NCBI GenBank assembly: GCA_004431415.1 | Contig: QPMI01000593.1 | Coordinates: 1-64,000, forward strand | Reading direction: 5' to 3' | Origin: Cyanophora paradoxa | Taxonomy: Eukaryota; Glaucocystophyceae; Cyanophorales; Cyanophoraceae | DNA length: 64,000 nucleotides | Shown here: in pieces, positions 11,204 through 20,436 of the stretch | Layout: each line of letters starts with the position of its first letter | Position numbering within the stretch: the first letter of the stretch is position 1 | The notes under the pieces: generated by a model | Told to the model about the DNA's origin: nothing | The model's input: only the letters and a program-made list of their open reading frames with translations | The model's database searches: none | Program-made: the position numbers and the translations under genes

Positions 11204-11359
11204 TTAATGGCCAACTTATAATTAAGCTTGCAACTTAATTGCAATTGCGCATGCAAGCCTTGAAGTTGCAACTTGCAACTCTAGATTTTAAAACTTGAAG
11301 TGCATTTTTCAAGTTTTAAGAGTTGCAATTGCAACTTGCATGCAAGTTGGCCATTTGGG
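11204..11359. mobile_element. foldback (MITE-like) element
   Basis: The terminal sequence AATGGCCAACTT at 11205 is matched by its reverse complement AAGTTGGCCATT at 11345-11356. The arms (GCAACTT, TTGCAATTGC, GCATGCAAG) stay complementary for most of the 155 bp, meeting near CTTGAAGTGCATTTTTCAAG. There is no ORF. It directly follows the A-rich tail of the retroelement-like locus. Confidence 0.6.
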
Positions 11360-11566
11360 CGGACTAGTAAGCGCGGACTACTAATAGGCATACTAGTAGC
11401 CTACTAGTAGGTTCTGGCGACGGTCCGGCGTACCGCAGGCTCCCGGAGTCCGCAGCTACTAGCGAATCATAGTAGCGATCGCGATCGCGAGCTACTACCG
11501 TAGTACTATACTCATGATCAGCCTCAGGGGCCGTCAGGGCCTGTGCCCTGTGGGCCACTGGGGCCA

Positions 11567-11690
11567 GTGGCCCAGCTGCAGCCTGCAGGCTGCAGCCTGC
11601 CAGGGCCTGCAGCCTGCAGGCTGCAGCCTGCGCGCAGCCTGTGCGCAGCCCTGGCAGCCTGCAGGCTGCAGGCTGCACAGGCTGCAGCTT
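11567..11690. repeat. CAGCCTGCAGGCTG repeat cluster
   Basis: Overlapping copies of CAGCCTG/CAGGCTG (CTGCAGCCTGCAGGCTG and variants) fill about 120 bp, forming nested palindromes around PstI-like CTGCAG sites. Confidence 0.75.
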
Positions 11691-11734
11691 CTCAACCGTG
11701 GCAACGCGTACGTGGTAAGTTGCTGGTAACGTTA

Positions 11735-11759
11735 ACGCGTACTACTGAGTAGTACGCGT
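11735..11759. repeat. perfect 11-bp-arm hairpin
   Basis: ACGCGTACTAC / TGA / GTAGTACGCGT is a perfect inverted repeat with a 3-nt loop, located about 170 bp upstream of the start of the secreted kelch-like gene. It could be a regulatory hairpin or simply part of the palindrome-rich intergenic DNA. Confidence 0.6.
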
Positions 11760-11930
11760 AATGGTATGGTACGTTACCGTAGTACCGGCAGCTGCTCCGC
11801 CGACCCGGTGACCGTCGGTTGCGATATCATGATCAGCAGCTGCCCGCCCGGCGGCCAGGCTGCAGCTGCGATACACGCGGGCGATCCGTGCACAGCCGCT
11901 GAGCTGCAGCGACGTCGACACACGCGGGCG

Positions 11931-14900
11931 ATGCTGGCAATGGCGAAACGTCGGCGGCGGGCCGAGCTGCTGCTGCTCGCAGTCGTGCTCTCGGCCCTCG
12001 CTTCCGGCGTGCTCGCCCAAAACAAGACGCGAGTCCAAACCGTAAATCGGGTCGTTTCTCAGAAGATCGTGAACACCGATGGAACCGCCAGTAAGTTTCT
12101 GGAAAGGTGCCGATCGCGAGCCTCGCTCCATATGCATATCGATGCTGTCCGCGTTCACCGAGCGGGAGCCCGTGCGCAGCGAGGGAGGTCGCGCGGGCGC
12201 TGCTGGAGTTCTCTTCAAGGACGCCAAAGGGAAACGTGAGCAGCCGTATGCGCGGGCCGGGCTCCGCTCTGCCACAAAACCCGACCGTGCCGGGCCTTTA
12301 GCTAGCTTGCATGCGCAAATTGCAATTGACGCCGGATGGCCACACCAGATAAGATCTTCATTGCTGGAGGATACACGGCGACCAAAACTGCCCTGAAAAC
12401 CTTCCTTGTTTACGACATCGGTACGGCCCTTAAGTCGAAGCTGCAGCCAATCTCGAGGCGCTGGTGTTGCTCATAACCATATGCATGACGCGCGAGCAGA
12501 GTCGAACTCGTGGAGTCAGCCCTCGATTTCCCTGCCCGAGCCTTTCGTGTTCGGACAGGTTCGCTGATCATGATCCGATATTCGCTCACGCGCGGGCCGG
12601 GCGCGGCACGCGAGCGGCTCGGTTCGCTGATCATGACTATCTTCAGTGCACATGGGACGAAAAGGAAACCATCTACTGTGCTGGTCTGTTCATCTCTGCA
12701 ATCTCTCGACTCCGCAGTCACTGAGTCGCTCACGCGCCTGCATTGTTGCGCGTGTCAGGTGGGATCAAAGAGCCCTTCACTCCTGATTGGAACCTTGGTT
12801 TCGGCGAGCCGTTTGAGGAAGATCTCAAACAAGTATTTTTGAATGCATTCGGCGCGACCGAGGTTGCTGGCAGACATGTCAAGTTCGCGGACCCAAAAAG
12901 CGCGGCCAATGCACCCACGACCATGCGAACTCTCTACAGGTCCGTCATGTCTCCCCGCGTTTCTGAGATAGGTTTGTCGCTCACCGCCGCGAGCAGCATC
13001 CGCACCTCGCTCACAGAGGAGCCTAAGCGGCTACAAGACATTCCTGCAGGCTATGAGAGGGGGCTGGGCTGCATGACGTTCTATGGGGGCAAGGTTTGGC
13101 TATGGGCGGGTCGGCAGAACTGGCGCCGCAAGTACGATGGAGGTGCGTTAGCTAAAGCCTCCTCGATTTTCCCTTCGCTACCTCGCGATTGTGACCGTCC
13201 ATGCAGCCGACCAGCAGTGCTTTGGCCGAGCCGTCAACGGCCAGTTTGTTTTTGGCCAGGTACTCCCCTCCGGATCCAGCGCGATCGCGTGCTCGAGAGC
13301 TAGAGCTCGCTCTTTGAGTGGGGCGAATATTCATAAACTCCGACCGCAGGAGCCGGATGTGGAGGCCCCCACCACGAAATACCGCCTGAACAGCCTCATC
13401 GCGTGCGCGCGCGTCTCATCCTGCACGAGCCTCGGAGCTCTCGGCGGCTCTAGATCTAAAACCGGTCCAGATTCGACACGGCTGCCGGAGCTTCGGGGGC
13501 CTGGGAGGACTCCCCGGAATTCGTCGATACTGGCTCCTGCCTCGCCGAGCGGCGGGTGGAGGCCCCCGCCTGCACCCGCATCGGGTCCAAGTGGTACCTC
13601 CACTCTGGTGATGGTGAGTCTGCTCGGAGTCTAGCTCTAGGTCCCCACGATTGCGCCCGGAGAAGCAATTCGCAGGCAATGTGCCCAGAGTCCTCGCTGC
13701 GCGATATGGAATTCGATTGGCCGATGGAAGAATAGCCGGTAACCAAGACATTTTCACGGCGCCGCAGCCCGAGTCACGCTCTCTGATGTGAGTTCTTCGT
13801 CGATCAGCGTTTTCTATAGAACAAAATAACGCTCGAACCCGCTCGCGACAGGTATGTCGACCTTGAGCCGACAACCAAGGGCCGAAGCCGCCCAGTGGAG
13901 ATAGATGACGTCGGCGACAAGGCGAGCTGGGGGCACCAGGTGAAGCGCATTCATATTCGAGTTCGCCCCGCGCTGCTGGCGCGCAACCAGCCGACCGGCT
14001 TGGACGTTAGATGGTTGCATGCAAGAACCGGCTTTTCATTTTCACCAACGATTCGAACGTGTACATGGCGCTTCCTGGCGGTCCGTGCCCCAAGTTTACC
14101 GTCTCTAGCTTCCCTTGATCATGAGAGTCCTCTTGAATGCATGCAGAGAGTCCTTTAAGACCCAGATATAAGAATTTCCCGGACGGAGCCGCCCTCACAG
14201 CTGCTCGGGCCTGGAGATACGATGAAACGAAGCACCCGTCATTGGTTCGCAAATTTCCTCATCTGCAGCTGCATGCGATTTTGCTGAAAGCATTCCGCAG
14301 ACATATCCTCAAAAACAATTTCAGCCCTCTGTCAACACGAAGATTCAGGCATCTTTTTCCGTGTACGGATCCGGTGCGGATCCGTACACGCTCGCGATCG
14401 ATCGTCCTCGAGCTCGGCATCGGGTCTAAATGACTGACCACACCCGCAGTTGATCGGGAGGACGGAGGCTGGTTAGCTGCCTTCCCGTCCCTCAGAAGAA
14501 ATCTGTGGCGCAGCGGGCCGCCCTGAATTGTTTTGGCGCACAGCACCGCGTATATCGCCACGGGACTCATCGATGGCCAAAACCCGACCCTTGACGTCAT
14601 TGCTGTCAATAGTTCGTCTAGCGTTCACCGCGTGCACGCGGACGGGCACCTGACCTTCTCTTTTTACGCCTGCAGTCACCACGTCGATGGGCGCGCCAGG
14701 TATTCCAGTCCCGCGTGGGGGCGACTGGGAGAAATCGCTATACAACGGACTATCTGCCGAGGGCCTGACGCTGAGGTGGGCGCCGCCACTGTATTCTCTC
14801 GGGTCCATCAAGAAGTACATCCTAAAGGGGGTCAGTACAATTTCGAGAGGGCTCGGCGAAAGATACACACGCACAATGACTGATGCCTTCTTTTTCTGTG

Positions 14901-16143
14901 GTGCAGTTTCATATACTCCATATCACAAAGCCCTTCCCTATTCCCCGCTCGAAGAACTTTACGGCACGCAGTTGACACCGTTTATATTTGCTTTAAGAGC
15001 GGATCTAAATGACCTGCCACCGTGGCACTTCTCGTGCGCGCAGATCGAAACGGGCAAGGACAAAACTTGGGCCGTCATTCCGCCAAGGAATCTGCTGCTC
15101 CAGGCGTATATGGGAATTCAAGTCGTTGCTCAGTACGAGGATGGCACAGAAGTGCCATCTGACGGAATGTACATCTCTGGGTTGGCCGCGAAGGGTTCGC
15201 GGGCCTCTCTCGTTGCTTGCGCTGCCTGCACCCGGCCCCTCGCATTGATAGCCCTCGTGCTTGCGCCAGTCGTCCGAAGCCGGTGGCCTGTGGAGTGGAA
15301 GGACGCTACAGAGATATTCTACCCCAGGCGCCCAAGCGGCCGCACCTTGCTTCAAATTGAGGAAGCGCGCGCAACGACACTCGCTTCTGTAAACGCAGGA
15401 GCATCGTTCAGCTCTAGTATTATCGCCAACAAGAGCACCGCCATCATTTTCACGTCCGCCCCTCCGATCGCGAGCCGCGCCCGGCGGCCTGCTTTACCCT
15501 AGATCTGCGAGGCCTTATATCGCTTGCGGCAGGGCGGAGAGCGACGGAGACGCGGAATGCTCGATTGCAAATGACGAGGCGGCCCTGAAGAGAATCAGAG
15601 AAGGTGGGCCGTGCTGTTGCTTCAGGATGCGGCGCTCCTTGATGATAATCTGACATTGACCGCGACGCGGCGGCGCTGGGTAGACTTCGCGAACAACGTC
15701 GGTGTTGCACAGGAGCGGGTCGTGGTAATCTCGTCGAGCTGCGAGGATATGTACGGCTTGGACGAAGATGCCGTGCCAGAGTCTACCGACGAGTCGAGGC
15801 GGCGGCGGCTTCTGCAAGATCAGGTGGATGCGCAAGTGACGGGTGTGTTTCGGACGTGCGCAGCGACTCGGATCATTCGATGTTGTTGTGACGCGTACGC
15901 GTGCACGTGGCAGGCATCGTCGGCGTCGCCCTCGGCGTCGATACGGACGGTCCGCCATTTGCAATACCGACCAGACTATGATTTGCGATCTGAGACGCTT
16001 CTCGCGATCGGCAGGCCTCATGCCTATGGATATCGCAACTGCTATCGCCACGATCGATGACCTTGGATTCGCGGGCGTGCAGCTCGGCCCTCTGTCCCTC
16101 GACCCCACCAACTCGGCCATCACCCAGATCCCGCCCGGGTAAA
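11931..16143 (+). CDS. secreted multi-exon protein, kelch-like repeats and FN3-like domain
   Basis: The protein starts MLAMAKRRRRAELLLLAVVL and continues SALASGVLAQ, a clear signal peptide, so the product enters the secretory pathway. Downstream exons, read by GT-AG joining, hold strands typical of beta-propeller (kelch-type) repeats: IFIAGGYTATKTALKTFLVY (about 12357-12420), TWDEKETIYCAG, GLGCMTFYGGKVWLWAGR (about 13060-13120), RIGSKWYLHSGD (about 13590) and NRLFIFTNDSNVYMALPGG (about 14025-14080). Exons at 14690-15180 look like a fibronectin type III fold (LTLRWAPPLYSLGSIKKYI; QVVAQYEDGTEVPSDG). The tail includes RRRWVDFANNVGVAQERVVV (about 15670-15720). I recognise no full-length homologue. 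An extracellular or cell-surface binding role is inference. Exon boundaries are partly uncertain, and the last exon may lie beyond 16143. Confidence 0.5.
14361..14389. repeat. perfect 12-bp-arm hairpin in an intron
   Basis: GTGTACGGATCC / GGTGC / GGATCCGTACAC forms a perfect stem with a 5-nt loop, in non-coding sequence within the kelch-like gene. Confidence 0.7.
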
Positions 16144-16168
16144 ATCAAAGATCTAGATCTAGATCTAG

Positions 16169-16399
16169 ATGTCCGAAATGGGAGTTCCTAAAGCTGCGTC
16201 GCGCAGGTACGAGAGCGCCGACGATGATAACTGGCTGGATGCAGTCAAGAACGTAACGAACAAGGCTGCGGCCACCTTCGGCTACCCGGCCCCGGGGCTC
16301 CGCTCCTCGGCGCCGGCGCCCGCCCGCCGCTCCTGTTTGCAGCTGATCGCCTCGATCGCGCTCGCCGTCTGCATCGCGTACGGTCGCGGGCTTTTCTAG
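16169..16399 (+). CDS. candidate terminal exon with hydrophobic C-terminus
   Basis: An open frame follows an AGATCT-repeat spacer (16147-16168). It contains ESADDDNWLDAVKNVTNK and ends with a hydrophobic stretch (LQLIASIALAVCIAYGRGLF, stop 16399) that could be a tail anchor or GPI-attachment signal. It may be the last exon of the secreted kelch-like gene: the sequence GTAAAATC...GATCTAG at 16140-16168 could act as a very short intron, but the phase is not settled. It could also be a separate small gene. Confidence 0.3.
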   Translation: MSEMGVPKAASRRYESADDDNWLDAVKNVTNKAAATFGYPAPGLRSSAPAPARRSCLQLIASIALAVCIAYGRGLF

Positions 16400-16555
16400 T
16401 AGTAGGCCTAGGGGCCCGTCGCGGCGCGCCGCGGCGCCTGCACTACTGATCTACCCGGATAAATTCGGTCGCAATGTACCGCTTTCGTTCAATTTCGTTT
16501 TGCACTTTCGATCGAGCCAATTGCAATTCCATGGCCTGAATGTCTAAATACAATT

Positions 16556-16583
16556 CATGACAAGCAGGGGGGCAAGCCCCCCC

Positions 16584-16614
<31 letters not shown>

Positions 16615-16615
16615 A
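16556..16615. repeat. hairpin GGGGGGCAAGCCCCCC with poly(C) and (CA)n tail
   Basis: ACAAGCAGGGGGGCAAGCCC continues into a run of more than 20 C and then (CA)n. The same ACAAGCAGGGGGGCAAGCCCCCC core recurs at 20533-20560, suggesting the conserved 3' end of a dispersed element. Confidence 0.6.
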
Positions 16616-16707
16616 TTAAATAATTTGTTTTTGATGTCTTCTGACTCAGTGGTATCGATGCATGTGCTGAGTAATTAATTGGAAACGGTATAAGTATTGG
16701 CCGCCCA

Positions 16708-17387
16708 TTAATATTCGTATCGGCCGGCAGGCCCAGCCGGGGGCGGGCGGGGTCCGGGGGGCCGGGATTCCCTATCGGGCCTCGGTCCTCGCGGGCCCGG
16801 GGGGAAAGCCGAAAAATTCAGTGCCAGGGAATCCGGGCCGGGGCGCGCCGCGCCGCGGCGAACTGCATGCGGTTGAAAATGCGACGTTGACGCGTCGCGT
16901 TGCTGGTAGCCGTCGTGGATTCTGGTAGCGCCGAAGGCAAGTCGTTCAACATTCCCGCGAGCTCGAGCGGCTCTCCTTCTCCGTACGTAATACAGCGCGC
17001 GCAAAAGCGTCTCGAACGCGTCGGGGTCCGCGGGGACAGCAATCTCGACGGGCTGGTGTCACGAAAGGCGAGCATCCTAGGCCTATCCAATAGGCGCGGC
17101 GTCTCAGCCGGAACGTCTCAGACTAGCTCGGAAGGCGTAGCCGGAACGTCTCAGACTAGCTCGGCGCCGGATTTGGCTAGGGACCGGAATCACCCCTGCC
17201 GTAACACTGGGGAGAGCCGATCGAGAGCGGCGGGCGGCCCCCGCCGCGCCAGTGGTCGGAGAGGAGCGCGTCGAAGAAGGAGGCGCGGCGGAGGATCTCC
17301 GAGTCGAGGAAGTAGCGGCGCCCGCCGCCCGCAAGCTCCACGTCCGCGTGCCGCGCGTTGTTGAAGCTTAAATAGCGGCTCCGGATC
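16708..17387 (-). pseudogene. BTB/POZ-domain gene remnant
   Basis: The minus strand from 17387 reads RYLSFNNARHADVELAGG then RRYFLDSEILRRASFFDALL, matching the first half of a BTB/POZ fold (the 'DV-L-GG ... LA-RS-FF-ALL' pattern). After a spacer holding a 33-bp duplication, 17065-16960 reads VEIAVPADPDAFETLLRALY, the next BTB helix, but the following GEGEPLELAGMLNDLPSALP lies in another frame. The frame changes at about 17000-16985 (TATTACGTACGGAGAAGG). BTB proteins usually form dimers or recruit cullin-3. The break and the lack of good flanking exons indicate a decayed copy, though an assembly error at one site cannot be excluded. Confidence 0.45.
17109..17166. repeat. 33-bp direct duplication
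   Basis: GCCGGAACGTCTCAGACTAG and following bases occur twice, at 17109 and 17142, inside the non-coding part of the BTB remnant. Confidence 0.75.
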
Positions 17388-17811
17388 CCCATCGGCGCGC
17401 GCTGCGATCGATCGCACGTTAACTTAGTAGTAGCTTGAAATGTGCGATCGCGCCTACGATAATTATATAAACTTACCCCGGCAGTTACCTTGGGAAGTCT
17501 CTCAGGGTCTGCGCCTGAAATTGAATTGCGCGCCTTTTCCGGATCCCCTGAATGCATCTCTGCCAGGTTGGATCCCTTCCAAAATAATCCCTCAAGCTTC
17601 GTCGACGTCCCCTGAAATTATCTCAGGATCCCTTCCGAATTTTCGAGCTCTCGAGCTCGTGATCAGTCTCTGAGCTCTAGTCTCTGAGAGGCTATATAGC
17701 TATATAGCTAGGGCTCGCAGTTCCTCGCGGAGTCCGCTTTGCAGCGACGTCGACCGGTCGCAGCGCCCGCGCGTGCACGCGACTCCGAAATAAGATCTAG
17801 AACGCGTGCGG

Positions 17812-18602
17812 ATGGCGAGTGGTGCAGCGGCGCTTCGAATTCGGCAAAGCGAGGGCGCCCCCGCGCGCCCCGCGATATTTCAACAGCCGGCGGTTTCAAC
17901 AGCCGCGAAAGACATAAGCGCGCAGCCGAGCTTGCGCTTCAATCATCCGGAGAAGGTGCGGCCGATGAATATATTTGACCGGCGCAATAATCTGCTCTCC
18001 TTCAGGAGGCGGTGCTCTCGGCGGTCACCGAAGCCTGCGACTGCTTAAACGATGTCCACCAAGTGCGCATTTGCGCAATATTCAATTTGCGATTGCAAGC
18101 AGGTTGATTATTGCGCCGATCGCGAGCTCCAACCTGCGAGCTTCATGCATGTCAGCGAGTGATCAGCTGATCAGAAAGCGCTGATCACCCCGGTTGGCGG
18201 GGCTCGGCCGCGCAGTTGTTCTTGTACGAGTTCTGCCGCGCGAGGGAGTTTCTCCTGGCTGCCCCGCCGTCTGTCCTCGAGGGCTTCGAGCGGCTGCAGC
18301 GCTCCGCGAAGGCGCGCAGCTATGACGCGCTGCCGACCGTTATTCGAATTATATAAAACGTATCTGGTGCAGGAAGTCACGAATGAGCTCATAGATCTTT
18401 TCGAACGCTTGAACGACGCAGGCGGAGTGAAGTTCGCGGTGATCATGAGTCCGATCCGCTGTTGCAAAAGTTGAACAAATTTAATAAAAAGCTATAGCTA
18501 ACTTCAACGTCAGGAACCTGAGGTGTGGTCGAAGCTCGCGGTGGCAAGCCGCTCCCTGCGCTCCCGCATCGGCGCTGCCCGAAAAGCGACAAGGGTGCAC
18601 TG
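17812..18602 (+). CDS. small helical hypothetical protein (five exons)
   Basis: Starting at ATG 17812, exons join in phase 0: ending FNHPEK (donor AAG|GTGCGG), EAVLSAVTEACDCLNDVHQ (donor CAA|GTGCGC), LFLYEFCRAREFLLAAPPSV through KARSYDALPT, EVTNELIDLFERLNDAGG through KFA, and EPEVWSKLAVASRSLRSRIG ending at stop 18602. The resulting protein is mostly amphipathic helix, with no signal peptide, membrane span or known motif. I do not recognise the family. The consistent phases and the use of the same GTGCGC donor as other genes here support a real gene. It lies immediately upstream of the tandem array and is AT-richer in its introns than its neighbours. Confidence 0.5.
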
Positions 18603-18840
18603 AAAACGCTGAATTCGAAGATTGATTTTCTTCTTTTCTTATCCGCGATTTCTGATTCTTTGATTTGCGTTCAGGCCGCGGCGGCCCTTCTTCCTGTATC
18701 GAGCCCCCCGGCGGCCTGATACTTATTTAATTTGTTCTGTCTCTTTTGCGTGGTATACGTAGCTTGACTCGAAAATGCCATGTTTCAATTCAGATCACAT
18801 TGCTAGCAATATCAATAGAAAAGCTATCACACGCGTACGC
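18603..18840. other. intergenic, nothing recognised
   Basis: About 240 bp, T-rich just after the preceding stop, with no gene or repeat identified before the array begins. Confidence 0.4.
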
Positions 18841-18956
18841 ACAAGAGCGGCCGCGCATTGATCTAAAAAGGGAAGGGCCGCCTGATATGCTGCTGCACGG
18901 CTGCTGACCATGTGCGCGGAGGGAGCTGCAAACTTGATGTGCGGTTCGATGCCCAT
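18841..18956 (-). pseudogene. gene A fragment, array unit 1
   Basis: Only the first part of gene A exon 1 (MGIEPHIKFAAPSAH onward) is present. Homology stops at 18841 just after the codons for ALV, where unique sequence begins. No downstream exons exist on this side, so the copy cannot make the full product. Confidence 0.75.
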
Positions 18957-19374
18957 GCTTGCAATCGACCTGCAAGAGTCGATCGATGTCGACGTCGCGG
19001 GCCGCTCTCGATCGAATTCTCTCTCCCGGCCCCTTCCGAGTTCGAATTTCCCGGCGCGGCCCGCGGCCGCTAGCTGCAATTTCTTTCGATCCTATATAGG
19101 CCCTTTCTTAAATTCTCAGCTAGCAATTCTCGATCTATATCAATTTTCGATCTCTAGCGTTCTCGATCTATATCAATTTTCCCTCGAGCTGTTTCGAACT
19201 CCTTCAGCTTCTCACCTCTAGATCTCTTCTCATCCCCTCACCTCTCCCTCCTTCTCCCCCCCCCCTTCTCCCCCCCCCCCCCCCCCCCCCAAGGCCAACC
19301 TCCGCTTCCTCGGCCGCCCGCCGACCGGGCATGGAATTCGCAGATCAAATTGTGGTTCACTATCGGTGACGCGA

Positions 19375-20262
19375 TTAAACCTGAAGGCGCCGGCGGATGA
19401 AGAAGGTGCCGGAGCCGTCGACGAGGGCGGCGTCGGAGGCCCAGCTGAACGTCCTGTGCCACTCCTGCGCCCCGACCCGCCCCGGTGAGCGGCCGAGATT
19501 CAGCGATTTCGAAGGTAATTCTGGCGCGCACGGCGGCGTGCTCCGGGGTCGGCGGCGCGTGCTGCATCGCGAAGCTCGAGAGCACGATCTGCGGGCGCGG
19601 GCGCGCAAAATCAAATTTAAGCCACGGCCTGCTCCCCGAGGCTCTGCTGGGGCGCGCCTCGAAGTCGGAGTTGAAGGCGAGGAAGGCCTGGAGGACGTAC
19701 TGCTCGTTCGTGAAGAAGTGGTCCCGCACCCACCGCTCTGCGCCCCGCCCCGCGGAGTCGGGAGCCGGGCCCGGCCGGGGACGGCAGCGGAGGGCCGATG
19801 CGCACCGGGGTAGTGGAAGGGCAGGAAGATGTCTGCGCGGGGGCGCCGCGCCGGTCACGGTCACGGCCGCTGGCCCAGCGAGTCGGGCGGGTCGGAGCCC
19901 GCGGGGACGCACCGTGGAAGCCGATGATGACGCCGGGCTTCAGCCGCGGCAGCACGTCGTTCATCAGGTGCCTGCCTCGCCCCGGGCCCGCCCCGCCCCG
20001 GTCAGAGGAGGATTTTCGCGGACGTATTTCGCGCCCTCTGAATTTCGCGCGCCGGACGTCGGAGTCGATGTGGAGGAAGTGGGAGCAGTCGATGAAGAGG
20101 AGGTCGCCCGCCCGCAGGAACTGCCCCGGCCCCCGCCCTCGGGCCCCGCGCGCCGGGGCGGGGCGGGGCTGCAGCTGGGCGGGGCGGGGCGGCGCGGGCG
20201 CACGTCGGCGTACTCCTCGGGGGCGACGCGCTGCGCTGCTGCGTATGCTGGACTGCGCAATC
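19375..20262 (-). pseudogene. methyltransferase 3'-half copy, array unit 1
   Basis: Carries the same last exons as the intact gene at 30176-32480 (LLFIDCSHFLHIDSDV, HLMNDVLPRLKPGVIIG, DHFFTNEQYVLQAFLAFN, HRTFSWASDAALVDGSGTFF) but has none of the upstream exons. At about 20240 homology to the true gene ends and joins AT-rich sequence. Splice sites look intact, so a truncated transcript is possible, but the SAM-binding first half is absent. Confidence 0.8.
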
Positions 20263-20436
20263 TAGGCCCAAGCTCTAATTTATATATAATATAATTAGCA
20301 CAAGTACGAAAACCCGGAGAATTCCGAAACTTCCAGCTGCAGCCAAGAGCGTTCAATTGCATTTGCAAATTAAACAGCTCACAGGTATATGTATGCATAT
20401 ATACAGTGGACGTGTACCAGTGTGGTACGAGCTCAA

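Larger units (their letters stand above)
9114..11210. mobile_element. rearranged retroelement-like locus with head-to-head copies
   Basis: Two partial copies lie back to back. The minus copy (9114-9900) encodes a C2H2 finger. The plus copy (9954-11200) encodes a Ser/Pro-rich ORF and ends, after a short 3' region, in a hairpin (ACGGGGGGTTCGCCCCACCGT, 11160-11185) followed by CTCTC and an A-rich tail at 11190-11200. A 3' hairpin followed by poly(A) is typical of non-LTR retrotransposons. No reverse transcriptase is seen, so the element is incomplete or is a non-autonomous derivative. Confidence 0.45.

Noticed and set aside
19397-20294. Plus-strand frames repeated in every array unit (MKKVPEPSTRAASEAQ...)
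   Set aside because: They are antisense to methyltransferase exons, which carry the recognisable motifs on the minus strand.
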